Shown here: positions 41,296 through 50,377 of the stretch, piece after piece
How the letters are laid out: the number at the start of each line of letters is the position of its first letter
Position numbering within the stretch: the first letter of the stretch is position 1
NCBI GenBank assembly: GCA_902810695.1
Contig: CADDYV010000001.1
Span: forward strand, 1-64,000
Source: Actinomycetota bacterium
Lineage (GTDB): Bacteria; Actinomycetota; Rubrobacteria; Rubrobacterales; Rubrobacteraceae
Length of the DNA stretch: 64,000 bases
Direction of reading: 5' to 3'
Program-made: the position numbers and the translations under genes
The notes under the pieces: model-generated
What the model was told of the DNA's origin: nothing
The model's database searches: none
What the model saw: the letters and a program-made list of their open reading frames with translations, nothing else

Positions 41296-43676
41296 CACGC
41301 GCAGAGACGATCCCGACGACCCCGACCCGCGAACGCCCCGAAACCCCGGTCTCGACCCCTGGCAGAGTCGGGGAGAGCACTACCCGCGCCGACGGCGTCC
41401 CCAAGGTTACAGGCGAGTTCGAGTACTCCTCAGACCTCTGGATGGACGGCATGCTCTACGGCGCGACGCTCCGCAGCCCCCATCCCCACGCCAACATCTG
41501 GTCCGTAGACACCTCTGAGGCTGAAGCGGTGCCGGGCATCTTCGCCGTTCTCACGCATGAAGATGTGCCAGGACGCAAGGTGTGTGGCATGGAGGTTCCC
41601 GACCAGCCGGTGCTGGCGTGGGAGCGCGTCCGCTACCAGGGAGAGCCCATAGCCCTGGTCGCCGCGGACCATCCCGAGACGGCTCGCCGGGCGCTGGAGA
41701 AAATCTCCGTCGAGTACGAGGTCCTGGACCCGATCACGGACGCCGAGGAAGCGATGCGCGAGGACACGCCGAAGCTGCACCTCTCCGGCAACTTGCTCAG
41801 GCATATCCATGTCGTACACGGTGATGTTGACACCGCCGAGGCCGATGTCGTGGTCGAAGGGGAGTACGAGGTTGGGATGCAGGATCAGGCGTTCCTCGGT
41901 CCCGAGTCCGGGCTGGCGGTGCCCGATGGCCGGGGCGGGGTGGACCTGTACATCTCCACCCAGTGGTTGCATATTGACCGGGATCAGGTCGCCGAAAGTC
42001 TCGGGCTTGAGCCGGATCAGGTGCGGCTCCATCTCTCCGGCGTGGGGGGTGCGTTCGGCGGGCGCGAGGATCTCTCGATGCAGATCCACTCCTGCCTTCT
42101 CGCGCTTCACACGGGCCGTCCGGTAAAGATGATGTACAACCGCGAGGAGTCCTTCTACGGCCACGTGCACCGCCACCCGGCTCGCATGCGCTACGAGCAC
42201 GGCGCAACCCGCGATGGCAAGCTCGTCTACATCAAGGCCCGCCTCGTGTTCGACGGGGGCGCCTACGCCTCCAGCTCCAACGCGGTGTGCCTCAACGCCG
42301 GCACCTTCGCCTGCGGCCCCTACGACGTGCCCAATGCGCTCGTAGACTCCTACATGCTCTACACCAACAACCCGCCCTGCGGCGCGATGCGGGGCTTCGG
42401 GGCGGTGCAGGTCTGCTTCGCGCACGAGGCGCAGATGGACAAACTCGCGAAAGCTCTGGGGATGGACCCTGTCGAACTCCGCATCAAGAACGCCATAAAG
42501 CCTGGCGACAGATTCCCCTTCGGGCAGGAGGTGCCGCCGCCCGCACCGGTGGCCGAACTTCTGGAGCGTCTGAAAGCCATGCCCATGCCCGAGGAGGAAG
42601 ATATCACGGGCCGCGACCTGCGACGGCTCCCGGGTGGTGTCTCCAACGTCACCCACGGCGAGGGCGTCAGACGCGGCGTCGGCTACGCCGTCGGCTACAA
42701 GAACGTCGGCTTCTCCGCGGGCTTCGACGACTACTCGACGGCTAAAGTCACGCTCTCTGTCGAGGGCGGCGAACCTCTCGTGCGGGTCCATACGGCGGCG
42801 GCGGAGGTCGGGCAGGGTATTGTCACGCTGGAGGCCCAGATCGCCCGCACCGAGCTTGGTGTAAACAAAATAGCCGTGCTGCCCGCGGATACCAGCATAG
42901 ACTCCGCCGGCTCCACCTCCGCCTCGCGCCAGAGCTACGTCACCGGGGCCGCGGTCAAAGCTGCCTGCGAGGCGGTGCGCGAGAAGGTGTTTGCGCGGGT
43001 GCGTGAGGAGTTCGGGGAGGACCCGGATGGTCTCTCTATCGAGGACGGCAACGTTGTGGCCGAGGGACACGGGATCGTGGTCCCGCTCGCCGAGCTGCTG
43101 GACGGAGAGGAGATCGGGGAGCTGGTCAAGTACCGCCACAAACCCACCTACCCATTGGATGAGAACGGGCAGGGTGATGCTCACGTCCAGTTCGCCTTCG
43201 CCGCCCAACGGGCGATAGTGGAGGTGGACGAGGAGCTCGGGCTGGTCCGCGTCGTCGAGGTCGCCACGACCCAGGATGTAGGAAAAGCCATGAACCCGCA
43301 GGCTCTGGAGGGCCAGATCGAGGGCGGTATCGCCCAGGGGCTGGGGCTCGCGCTTCTGGAGGAGATCCAGGTGAAGGAAGGCAGGATCCAGAACGCCTCC
43401 TTCACGGACTACCTGCTGCCGACCATCCTGGACATGCCGCCGGTGAAGATGGAGATCCTGGAGCTCGCGGACCCCGACGCCCCCTACGGCCTCAAGGGCG
43501 TGGGCGAGCCGCCGACCATCGCCTCGACCCCGGCGATCGTAGCCGCCCTGCGTGATGCCACGGGGAGGGAGTTGAATCGGGTGCCCGTAAAACCAGAGCA
43601 TATCGTGGGAATATCCGGTCCCACCGGGCAGCCGCCGCAGCCGGGGAGCCGTGGTCCTGCGGCGGAGAGGGCGTGA
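41292..43676 (+). CDS. Xanthine dehydrogenase-type molybdenum-binding subunit
   Basis: 794-aa large subunit. Molybdopterin and substrate-channel motifs: VGGAFGGREDLSMQ, PPCGAMRGFGAVQVCF with the Arg expected for purine binding, EVGQGIVTLEAQ and the catalytic Glu in GLKGVGEPPTIAS. It oxidises hypoxanthine/xanthine to urate with water as the oxygen source. The two partner subunits lie upstream; the XdhC-type maturation factor is not in the window. The N-terminal 35 residues are Pro/Thr-rich and probably disordered. Confidence 0.92.
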   Translation: MTRAETIPTTPTRERPETPVSTPGRVGESTTRADGVPKVTGEFEYSSDLWMDGMLYGATLRSPHPHANIWSVDTSEAEAVPGIFAVLTHEDVPGRKVCGMEVPDQPVLAWERVRYQGEPIALVAADHPETARRALEKISVEYEVLDPITDAEEAMREDTPKLHLSGNLLRHIHVVHGDVDTAEADVVVEGEYEVGMQDQAFLGPESGLAVPDGRGGVDLYISTQWLHIDRDQVAESLGLEPDQVRLHLSGVGGAFGGREDLSMQIHSCLLALHTGRPVKMMYNREESFYGHVHRHPARMRYEHGATRDGKLVYIKARLVFDGGAYASSSNAVCLNAGTFACGPYDVPNALVDSYMLYTNNPPCGAMRGFGAVQVCFAHEAQMDKLAKALGMDPVELRIKNAIKPGDRFPFGQEVPPPAPVAELLERLKAMPMPEEEDITGRDLRRLPGGVSNVTHGEGVRRGVGYAVGYKNVGFSAGFDDYSTAKVTLSVEGGEPLVRVHTAAAEVGQGIVTLEAQIARTELGVNKIAVLPADTSIDSAGSTSASRQSYVTGAAVKAACEAVREKVFARVREEFGEDPDGLSIEDGNVVAEGHGIVVPLAELLDGEEIGELVKYRHKPTYPLDENGQGDAHVQFAFAAQRAIVEVDEELGLVRVVEVATTQDVGKAMNPQALEGQIEGGIAQGLGLALLEEIQVKEGRIQNASFTDYLLPTILDMPPVKMEILELADPDAPYGLKGVGEPPTIASTPAIVAALRDATGRELNRVPVKPEHIVGISGPTGQPPQPGSRGPAAERA

Positions 43677-43682
43677 TCCGTG

Positions 43683-43967
43683 ATGCCGGGATACACGAGG
43701 GCGGAGCTTACCGCCGAGTTGAAAGTTCTTCCGTCCCGAGAGGGCGGGAAGGCTCCGAGAGAGCAGATCGAAGCTGCGAGGCAGGCGGCCAGCGAGTCGG
43801 GGCTGGCGCACGAGGCGGGGCCCGATGCTACGGTACTCGCCGGGGACCGCGGGGAAGTTCTCGGAGCCATGATGAAGGTCATAGAGGCGTCGCTCGATGC
43901 CGGAGCGCACGCCGTAGAGGTGAAGGTGGAGGCTGAGGCGGATGCCCCGCGGTTCGGCAGGGGATAG
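43683..43967 (+). CDS. MTH1187/YqgV-like thiamine-binding family protein
   Basis: About 94 aa. The segment ESGLAHEAGPDATVLAGDRG and EASLDAGAHAVEVKVEAEAD follow the pattern of the MTH1187 (DUF77) family: 'ESGL...P..T...GD..EV...I..A.EA...GA'. These small ferredoxin-like proteins bind thiamine or related pyrimidine compounds. Placed between the dehydrogenase and the permease, it may sense or carry a purine-related ligand; that is inference. The start may be GTG at 43680 or ATG at 43683. Confidence 0.65.
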   Translation: MPGYTRAELTAELKVLPSREGGKAPREQIEAARQAASESGLAHEAGPDATVLAGDRGEVLGAMMKVIEASLDAGAHAVEVKVEAEADAPRFGRG

Positions 43968-44003
43968 CTGTTCTCATCGAGAGTAAAGCGAGGTAAGGAA
44001 ACG

Positions 44004-45986
44004 ATGTCGGCAACGACCGTCGAACAAACGCCCCGTACACGTCGCCATCCGGTGGATGAGGTGCTGCCCGCCGGGAAACTCGCGGTCTACGGGTTGCAGC
44101 ACGTGCTGGCGTTCTACGCGGGCGCGGTGATAGTGCCGATCCTGCTGGCGAGCGCTATCGGGCTCACCAGATCCCAGCTCGTCTACCTTATAAGCGCGGA
44201 CCTTTTTACGTGTGGGATCGCCTCGCTCATCCAGTCCGTGGGCTTCTGGGAGGTCGGGGTCAGGCTGCCGCTCCTGCAGGGGGTAACGTTCACGGCGGTG
44301 GCCCCGATGATCGCCATCGGCAACGCGAACGGCGGCGGTGTTAAAGGTCTTCTGGTGATCTACGGCTCCATCATCGTCGCCGGAGTTTTCACCTTCCTCT
44401 TCGCCCCTTACTTCAGCCGCATCGTCCGCTTCTTCCCGCCGGTGGTCATAGGGACGGTTATCACCGTCATCGGTGTTACGCTGGTGCCGGTGGCGATTCA
44501 GGACGCCGGCGGCGGGAATCCGAAAGCCCCCGACTTCGGTAGCCCGCAGAACATCGCCCTCGCCCTGGGGGTGCTCATCCTGATCCTGATCCTCTACCGG
44601 GTGTTCCGGGACAGGTTCTTGAGCACCGTGGCTGTCCTGATCGGGCTGATCGTTGGCACGGCGGTCGCCGCGGCGCTGGGGATAGCGGATTTCAGCCAGG
44701 TCTCGAAGTCCGGGTGGGTGGGCGTAACCACGCCTTTTCACTACGGGCTGCCGCACTTCCAGGTGGCGGCGATCATCTCCATGGTCATCGTCATGCTGAT
44801 AACCATGATCGAGACTACCGGCGACACCTTCGCCACCGGTGAGATCGTCGGCAAGCGGCTCGCCACAAGGGACATCGCCCGCGCGCTGCGCTCCGACGGG
44901 CTCTCGACCCTGCTCGGGGGGATCTTGAACTCCTTCCCCTACACCTGCTTCGCGGAGAATATCGGGCTGGTCCGGCTGACCAGGGTCAGGAGCCGCTGGG
45001 TGGTCGCCACGGCCGGCGGGATCATGATAATCCTCGGGCTCCTTCCCAAGCTGGCCGCGATGGTCGCTTCCATACCGACCCCGGTTATCGGCGGCGCGGC
45101 GCTGGCCCTCTTCGGGACGGTGGCGGCCATAGGCATCCAGACGCTGCAGCGGGTGGACCTCACCCGCACGGGAAACGTGCTCATCGTGGCCGTGAGCCTC
45201 GGCTTCGCCCTCACCCCCGTGGTCTTTCCGCAGTTCTTCCAGCACTTCCCCAACTCGGTGCAGGTCGTGCTGGGGAGCGGCATTACCCTGGGAAGCATTT
45301 GCGCCTTCGTACTCAACTTCATCTTCAACGTCCTGGGCGGAGGCGAGCACCGCGAGGCGGCCGCGGGCCGCGGGGAGGAGAGGCTCTCGCTCGGGCGCAT
45401 CAACGAGATGAGCCGAGAGGAGTTTGCGGAGCACTTCGGCCGTCTCTTCGAGGGCGGGCGCTGGGTCGCGGAGGAGACCTACGACCGCAGGCCCTTCTCC
45501 AGCGTCTATCAGTTGCGCTGCGCTTTCCAGGATACTCTCCTTGAGGCTCCGCCTGAGCGCCAGATCGAGCTCATCCGCTCCTACCCGCCGCTCGGCGTCA
45601 TAGACCTCTCCGATGAGTCTCTGCCCGAGGAGCTCGGCCTCACCCCTGAGGAGTACGAGGCGATCACCAGCGTCGCCGCCGGAGGGATACTGGGGCCGGA
45701 GTCGCTGCGCGACCGCGTCTCGGCAGGTCTCGACTCACTCAGCCCCGCCGAACACGACGAGTTCATGCGGCTCAACCGGGCCTACCGGGAGAAGTTCGGC
45801 TTCCCGCTCATCATCGCTCTGCGGGAGCGCGAGGGCAAGGGGGAGGTCCTCGAGTCCGGCCGGGCCCGGCTGGAGAACTCCCCGACCCAGGAGAGGATGG
45901 CCGCAATCGTCGAGATCGCCAAGATAGCCAACTTCAGGCTGCAGGATCTGGTAGAAGAGCCCGAGCTTGAAGTACAAAGAGGTTAG
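44004..45986 (+). CDS. NCS2 xanthine/urate permease fused to an inactive-looking OHCU decarboxylase domain
   Basis: 660 aa. Residues 1-450 form a nucleobase:cation symporter-2 with about 12-14 helices, including LQGVTFTAVAPM, ETTGDTFATGEIVGKRLATRDI and the NCS2 motif FPYTCFAENIGLVRLTRVRSR. A Gly/Glu-rich linker leads to residues 464-655, homologous to OHCU decarboxylase (UraD). In that domain the catalytic His of the AHPDL motif is Tyr527 (SYPPL), the Glu of the REQ motif is Asp570 (RDRVSAGL), and about 23 extra residues lie between them. Catalysis is therefore unlikely; binding, sensing or docking of the adjacent active UraD is possible. It should import urate or xanthine. The ATG follows aggtaaggaa. 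Confidence 0.88.
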   Translation: MSATTVEQTPRTRRHPVDEVLPAGKLAVYGLQHVLAFYAGAVIVPILLASAIGLTRSQLVYLISADLFTCGIASLIQSVGFWEVGVRLPLLQGVTFTAVAPMIAIGNANGGGVKGLLVIYGSIIVAGVFTFLFAPYFSRIVRFFPPVVIGTVITVIGVTLVPVAIQDAGGGNPKAPDFGSPQNIALALGVLILILILYRVFRDRFLSTVAVLIGLIVGTAVAAALGIADFSQVSKSGWVGVTTPFHYGLPHFQVAAIISMVIVMLITMIETTGDTFATGEIVGKRLATRDIARALRSDGLSTLLGGILNSFPYTCFAENIGLVRLTRVRSRWVVATAGGIMIILGLLPKLAAMVASIPTPVIGGAALALFGTVAAIGIQTLQRVDLTRTGNVLIVAVSLGFALTPVVFPQFFQHFPNSVQVVLGSGITLGSICAFVLNFIFNVLGGGEHREAAAGRGEERLSLGRINEMSREEFAEHFGRLFEGGRWVAEETYDRRPFSSVYQLRCAFQDTLLEAPPERQIELIRSYPPLGVIDLSDESLPEELGLTPEEYEAITSVAAGGILGPESLRDRVSAGLDSLSPAEHDEFMRLNRAYREKFGFPLIIALREREGKGEVLESGRARLENSPTQERMAAIVEIAKIANFRLQDLVEEPELEVQRG

Positions 45987-45992
45987 AGGAGG

Positions 45993-46538
45993 ATGCCGGA
46001 GAAGCTCTCGGTGGATCAGGTGAACGAGCTTGACAGGGAAGCTTTCGTAAAGCGATTCGGTGCTCTCTACGAGCACTCGCCCTGGGTGGCTGAAAGAGCG
46101 TGGAAACGCCGTCCTTTCGAGGGCTTCGAGGCTCTGCACAAAGCGTTCGAGGACGAGCTGTACGCCGCTCCCCGCGACATGTGGCTGGATATCATCCGGG
46201 CGCACCCTGACCTGGCGGGTGAAGATGCGCTCGCCGGGAAGCTTACGGAGGAGTCCGCGCGCGAGCAGTCTTCAGCGGGCCTCGACCGTCTCTCGCCGAA
46301 AGAGTTCGAGGCGCTTGCGAAGGTGAACCGCGAGTACCGCGAGAAGTTCGGCATCCCGTTCGTCGTCTACGTGCGCGAACACACCAGGGAGTCCATTCTG
46401 CAGAACGCGAAGCGGCGGCTCGGCAACACCAGAGAGCAGGAGATACAGACCGCTCTTGGGGAAATCTCCAAGATAGCGCGATACCGGTTGCAGGAGATCG
46501 TCGAGTGGGAAGGAGATCACAAGAATGACCGAAACTAA
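45993..46538 (+). CDS. uraD: OHCU decarboxylase
   Basis: 2-oxo-4-hydroxy-4-carboxy-5-ureidoimidazoline decarboxylase, 181 aa, giving S-allantoin. Catalytic His71 in RAHPDLAG and Glu91 in SAREQSSAGL are present, as are NREYREKFGIPF and the C-terminal helix EISKIARYRLQEIV. It begins 6 bp after the permease fusion, whose C-terminal domain is its degenerate paralogue. It overlaps the uricase gene by 14 bp. Confidence 0.93.
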   Translation: MPEKLSVDQVNELDREAFVKRFGALYEHSPWVAERAWKRRPFEGFEALHKAFEDELYAAPRDMWLDIIRAHPDLAGEDALAGKLTEESAREQSSAGLDRLSPKEFEALAKVNREYREKFGIPFVVYVREHTRESILQNAKRRLGNTREQEIQTALGEISKIARYRLQEIVEWEGDHKNDRN

Positions 46539-47391
46539 GACCACGGGCAGGGTAGTTCTCGGGCAGAACAACTACGGCAAGTCCGACGTGCGGCTGGTCA
46601 AGGTCTTCCGGGATACTCGGCGGCACGATATCACCGAGGTTCGGGTGGACGTGGCGCTCTTCGGCGACTTCACCGCCGCCCACGTCGAGGGAGACAACAC
46701 CGCCCTTCTGGCGACCGACACGATGCGCAACACCGTCTACGCGCTTGCCAAAGACCACCTGACAGGGAGCGTGGAGGAGTTCGGGATGAAGCTCATCAGG
46801 CATTTTGTCGAGGCGGGACCAACTGTCGAGCGCGCCCGCATCCGCATGACCGAACACCTGTGGAACCGCATCGTGGTGGACGGCGAGGAACACGAACACT
46901 CCTTCGTCCGCGCCGCTGGCAAACACACAGCAACCGTCGAGGGCGACGGGAGCGAGTTCAGCATCACGTCCGGAGTAGACGACCTGATGGTGCTCAAGAC
47001 CACCAACTCCGGCTGGGAGGGCTATCTCCACGAGCGGTTCACCACCCTGCCCGAGACCAGCGACCGCATCCTCTCCACCGTCATAACGGCCAACTGGCTC
47101 TACAACACCACCGAGGTGGATTTCAACGGGACGTGGAATGCGGTGAAGGACCGGATCCTCGCCACCTTCACCGACCACTACAGCCCCTCGGCGCAGAATA
47201 CTCTCTACCGGATCGGCAAGGCGGTTCTGGAGAACTTCCCGCAGATAGAGAAGATACATCTCTCCTTACCCAACAGGCACCACCTCCTCTACGACCTCTC
47301 TCGCTTCGGGATGGAAAATAACAACGAGATCTTCCACGCCGACGCCGAGCCCTTCGGCCTGATCGAAGGCTGGGTGGAGAGGTCTTCTTGA
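46525..47391 (+). CDS. Urate oxidase (uricase)
   Basis: 288 aa, cofactor-free oxidation of urate to 5-hydroxyisourate. Active-site residues by family pattern: Lys19 in NNYGKSDVR, Thr64 in LLATDTMRN, Arg171 in HERFTTL, Gln224 in SAQNTLY and His252 in [11 protein letters not shown]. Length is that of a stand-alone uricase with two T-fold domains, no OHCU domain being fused to it. AAGGAGATC lies before the ATG inside the end of uraD. Confidence 0.95.
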   Translation: MTETKTTGRVVLGQNNYGKSDVRLVKVFRDTRRHDITEVRVDVALFGDFTAAHVEGDNTALLATDTMRNTVYALAKDHLTGSVEEFGMKLIRHFVEAGPTVERARIRMTEHLWNRIVVDGEEHEHSFVRAAGKHTATVEGDGSEFSITSGVDDLMVLKTTNSGWEGYLHERFTTLPETSDRILSTVITANWLYNTTEVDFNGTWNAVKDRILATFTDHYSPSAQNTLYRIGKAVLENFPQIEKIHLSLPNRHHLLYDLSRFGMENNNEIFHADAEPFGLIEGWVERSS

Positions 47392-47732
47392 GCGGCTTTC
47401 TGACCACCCACGTCCTGGATACCGCCCACGGCAGGCCCGCCGCCGGATTACGGGTAGAGCTGTTCAAAATTGAGGACGACGAGCGGAAGCTCCTCAAGAC
47501 GCTGCGCACCAACTCCGACGGCAGGACGGACGAACCGCTTATCCTGGAAGGCGAATTCGAGCGTGGGGTGTACGAGATAGTCTTTTTCGTCGGCGAGTAT
47601 TTCGGCGAGGGTGGGGACATTCCGTTTCTGGACGAGGTCCCGATCCGGTTCGGGATCTCCAGTCCCGAGGAGCACTATCACGTGCCCCTGCTCGCCTCTC
47701 CGTGGTCCTACAGCACCTACAGGGGGAGCTAG
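47388..47732 (+). CDS. uraH: 5-hydroxyisourate hydrolase (transthyretin-like)
   Basis: 114 aa. Family motifs: [15 protein letters not shown] with the catalytic His8, [11 protein letters not shown] with the Arg, and [21 protein letters not shown], including the C-terminal YRGS tetrapeptide that marks hydrolases rather than true transthyretins. It converts 5-hydroxyisourate to OHCU. TTG start overlaps the uricase stop. All three urate-ring-opening enzymes are thus encoded as one overlapping block. Confidence 0.95.
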   Translation: MSGFLTTHVLDTAHGRPAAGLRVELFKIEDDERKLLKTLRTNSDGRTDEPLILEGEFERGVYEIVFFVGEYFGEGGDIPFLDEVPIRFGISSPEEHYHVPLLASPWSYSTYRGS

Positions 47733-47733
47733 A

Positions 47734-48957
47734 GTGAAAGATGCGGCAACCATAGCGATGGAGCGATGCGACTTCCTGGGCGGAATCAGCGAGGAGAACG
47801 GGCTTCTGGTCCGTCCTTTCGGTTCGCAGGCGATGCAAAGAGCGCAGGACGCCGTCTCCGGCTGGATGCAAGAGGCGAGTATGAGCGTCCGGCGGGACGC
47901 CATCGGCAACCTCATAGGCCGCTACGAGGGAACCGGGGAGAAGACCCTCATCCTCGGCTCTCACCTGGACACCGTGCGCGATGCTGGCAGGTACGACGGC
48001 ATCCTCGGCGTAATGGTGGCGCTGGCCTGCGTGGAGCTTCTGCGCGAGCGGGGCGAGCGTCTGCCGTTCGCCATCGAGGTGGCAGGCTTCGCCGACGAGG
48101 AGGGGCTGCGCTTCGGCACCACCTATCTGGGAAGCTCCGTGTTTGCGGGTACCTTCGAGGAGGAACTTCTGGGTTACGAGGACCCCGATGGGATAACGAT
48201 AGCCGAGGCGGTGCGCACCGCCGGCGGCGACCCTGACGCTCTGACAGGCGCTGGACGCAGAAGAGACGATCTGCTCGGCTACTGCGAGGTTCACATAGAG
48301 CAGGGACCGGTGCTGGAGCGGTTGGGCGATCCGGTCGGAGTTGTCGCGGGGATTACCGGGCAGAGCCGGGTCAGGGTCGAGTTCTCCGGCGAGGCCGGTC
48401 ATGCCGGGACGGTTCCTATGAAGGGACGCAGGGACGCGCTGTGCGCCGCCGCCGAGTTCGTGCTGGCGGTGGAGGAAGCCGCGGGCAAGGAGTCCGATAT
48501 GGTTGCGACGGTGGGACATATATCGGTCCACCCGGATGCGCACAACGTGATCCCCGGCAAGGCGCTGCTCAGCCTGGATCTCCGCCACGGAGACGACGCC
48601 GTGCGCGGACGCGTCCTTCAGAGCCTGCGCGCGAGAGCCGGGAAGATAGCCAGAGGCCGCGGCGAGGAGCACGACTGGCGCGTGCAGCAGGAGAGTCGGG
48701 CGGTGCCGACCGACCCGGATCTCACGGCGCTGCTCGCGCGGGCCGTTGAGGAGATAGGGCATCCGGTGCACCGGATGCCGAGCGGCGCGGGCCACGACGC
48801 GGCGGCGGTGGCGGAGATCGCACCGGTAGCCATGCTGTTCGTGCGCTGCCGCGGCGGCATCAGCCACAACCCCGCAGAATCGGTCAACCGGGAGGACGTG
48901 GCGGTGGCGATAGACGCCATAAGCCACTTCCTCGAACTTCTCGCGGAGAACCGGTAG
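47734..48957 (+). CDS. allC: Allantoate amidohydrolase, M20 family
   Basis: 407 aa. Metal ligands of the M20/AllC family: His in GSHLDTVRD, Asp in GRYDGILG, Glu-Glu in ADEEGLRFG, His in VHIEQGPVL and His in GGISHNPAESV. GHAGTVPMKGRRDA marks the dimerisation/lid domain of allantoate and carbamoyl-amino acid hydrolases. It releases ammonia and CO2 from allantoate. The frame is open upstream into uraH, but the GTG at 47734 follows gggggag and matches the family start. Beta-ureidopropionase is the main alternative. Confidence 0.85.
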   Translation: MKDAATIAMERCDFLGGISEENGLLVRPFGSQAMQRAQDAVSGWMQEASMSVRRDAIGNLIGRYEGTGEKTLILGSHLDTVRDAGRYDGILGVMVALACVELLRERGERLPFAIEVAGFADEEGLRFGTTYLGSSVFAGTFEEELLGYEDPDGITIAEAVRTAGGDPDALTGAGRRRDDLLGYCEVHIEQGPVLERLGDPVGVVAGITGQSRVRVEFSGEAGHAGTVPMKGRRDALCAAAEFVLAVEEAAGKESDMVATVGHISVHPDAHNVIPGKALLSLDLRHGDDAVRGRVLQSLRARAGKIARGRGEEHDWRVQQESRAVPTDPDLTALLARAVEEIGHPVHRMPSGAGHDAAAVAEIAPVAMLFVRCRGGISHNPAESVNREDVAVAIDAISHFLELLAENR

Positions 48958-48972
48958 AGAGGATCCTGAGCT

Positions 48973-50346
48973 GTGGCAGAGTATGACTCCATAATTAGAG
49001 GAGGCAGACTTATCGGGATAGATGGATCAGAGGAGGCCGACTTCGCCATCGCTGACGGCAAGATCGTTGCCATAGATCCCGATCTCGGGGGGACGGCTGG
49101 CGAGGAAGTAGATGCTCGGGGGCTGTACATCTTTCCGGGTGCCATAGACGCCCACGCGCACTTCAACGAGCCGGGCCGCACGCGCTGGGAAGGCTTCGCC
49201 ACCGGCACGCGTGCGCTCGCCGCAGGCGGCATGACATCGTTTATGGAGATGCCGCTGAACGCCCATCCTCCCACCTGCGACACGCAGAGCTTCAACCTCA
49301 AGCTCGCCGCCGCCAGAGCCTCTTCGCTCGTGGACTACGCCTTTTACGGCGGGATCGTCCCCGGCAACGTGGACGGTCTGGAGGAGCTGGCCGGGTGCGG
49401 TGTTGCGGGCTTCAAGGCCTTCATGTCCACGACCGGCACGCCCGACTTCCAGGCCGCAGACGACCTGACGCTATACGAGGGAATGCAGAAGGCGGCAAAC
49501 CTCGGACTCCCCGTCCTCGTCCACGCGGAGAACAGGACGATAACGGACGAGCTGACCCGCCGCGCCGTCTCCACCCTGCGCACCTCGGTGCGAGACTACC
49601 TCGACTCGCGCCCGGTGGTGGCGGAACTGGAGGCGATAAACCGGGCGATCCTCTTCGCCGGAGAGACGGGATGCTCGCTGCACATCGTGCACGTAAGCAC
49701 GGGCCGGGGCGTGGCCCTCGTGGCCGCGGCTCGCGCCCGCGGGGTGGATGTAACCTGTGAGACCTGCCCGCACTACCTCTTGCTGACCGAGGATGATATG
49801 GAGGCTCTGGGTACGGTCGCCAAATGCGCCCCGCCCTTGAGACCGCGCCGGGAGCTGGAGTCGCTCTGGGAGCAGATCTTCGAGGGCAACGTCGGGTTCG
49901 TCGCCTCGGACCACTCACCCTGCCCGCCGGAGATGAAGGCCGGGGAGGACTTTTTCAGGGCCTGGGGCGGCATCTCGGGCTGCCAGTCGTTGCTGAACGT
50001 CATGCTCGACGAGGGATACCACAAGCGCGGGCTGCCGCTCGAAGAGATTGCGGCTCTAATGTCGAGAAACGTGGCTGACCGCTTCGGGTTTTTGGAGAAA
50101 GGGCGCCTCGAGGTCGGGGCTGACGCAGACATTGCTCTGGTAGACCTCGACGCGAGCTTCGGTCTGCGGACGCGGGATCTCCTGTACCGCCACAGGTTGA
50201 GCCCGTTCGTGGGCCGGACGTTCCGTGGACGCGTGGTCCGCACGATGGTGCGCGGGATGACCGTCTTCCAGGAGGGCAGAATAGTCTCGGCTCCAATAGG
50301 GCGGTTGCTCACGCCGCAGAAGAAGATCGCGAAAGGGAAGCTGTGA
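48973..50346 (+). CDS. allB: Allantoinase
   Basis: 457-aa cyclic amidohydrolase that opens allantoin to allantoate. Metal motif DAHAHFNEPGRTRWEG, carbamylated-Lys site GVAGFKAFMSTTG, His residues in LVHAENR and HIVHVSTGRG, and Asp in ASDHSPCPPEMK. The pattern FNEPG and DHSPCP is typical of allantoinase rather than dihydropyrimidinase. GTG start 15 bp after allC. Confidence 0.93.
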   Translation: MAEYDSIIRGGRLIGIDGSEEADFAIADGKIVAIDPDLGGTAGEEVDARGLYIFPGAIDAHAHFNEPGRTRWEGFATGTRALAAGGMTSFMEMPLNAHPPTCDTQSFNLKLAAARASSLVDYAFYGGIVPGNVDGLEELAGCGVAGFKAFMSTTGTPDFQAADDLTLYEGMQKAANLGLPVLVHAENRTITDELTRRAVSTLRTSVRDYLDSRPVVAELEAINRAILFAGETGCSLHIVHVSTGRGVALVAAARARGVDVTCETCPHYLLLTEDDMEALGTVAKCAPPLRPRRELESLWEQIFEGNVGFVASDHSPCPPEMKAGEDFFRAWGGISGCQSLLNVMLDEGYHKRGLPLEEIAALMSRNVADRFGFLEKGRLEVGADADIALVDLDASFGLRTRDLLYRHRLSPFVGRTFRGRVVRTMVRGMTVFQEGRIVSAPIGRLLTPQKKIAKGKL

Positions 50347-50377
50347 AGATTACTGAAAGAGAGCGGAGGAGGTGACG

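Noticed and set aside
41430-43910. Long open frame of 826 codons on the minus strand
   Set aside because: It lies opposite the xanthine dehydrogenase large subunit, whose motifs are clear. High-GC genes often leave the antisense frame open; its product has no recognisable domain.
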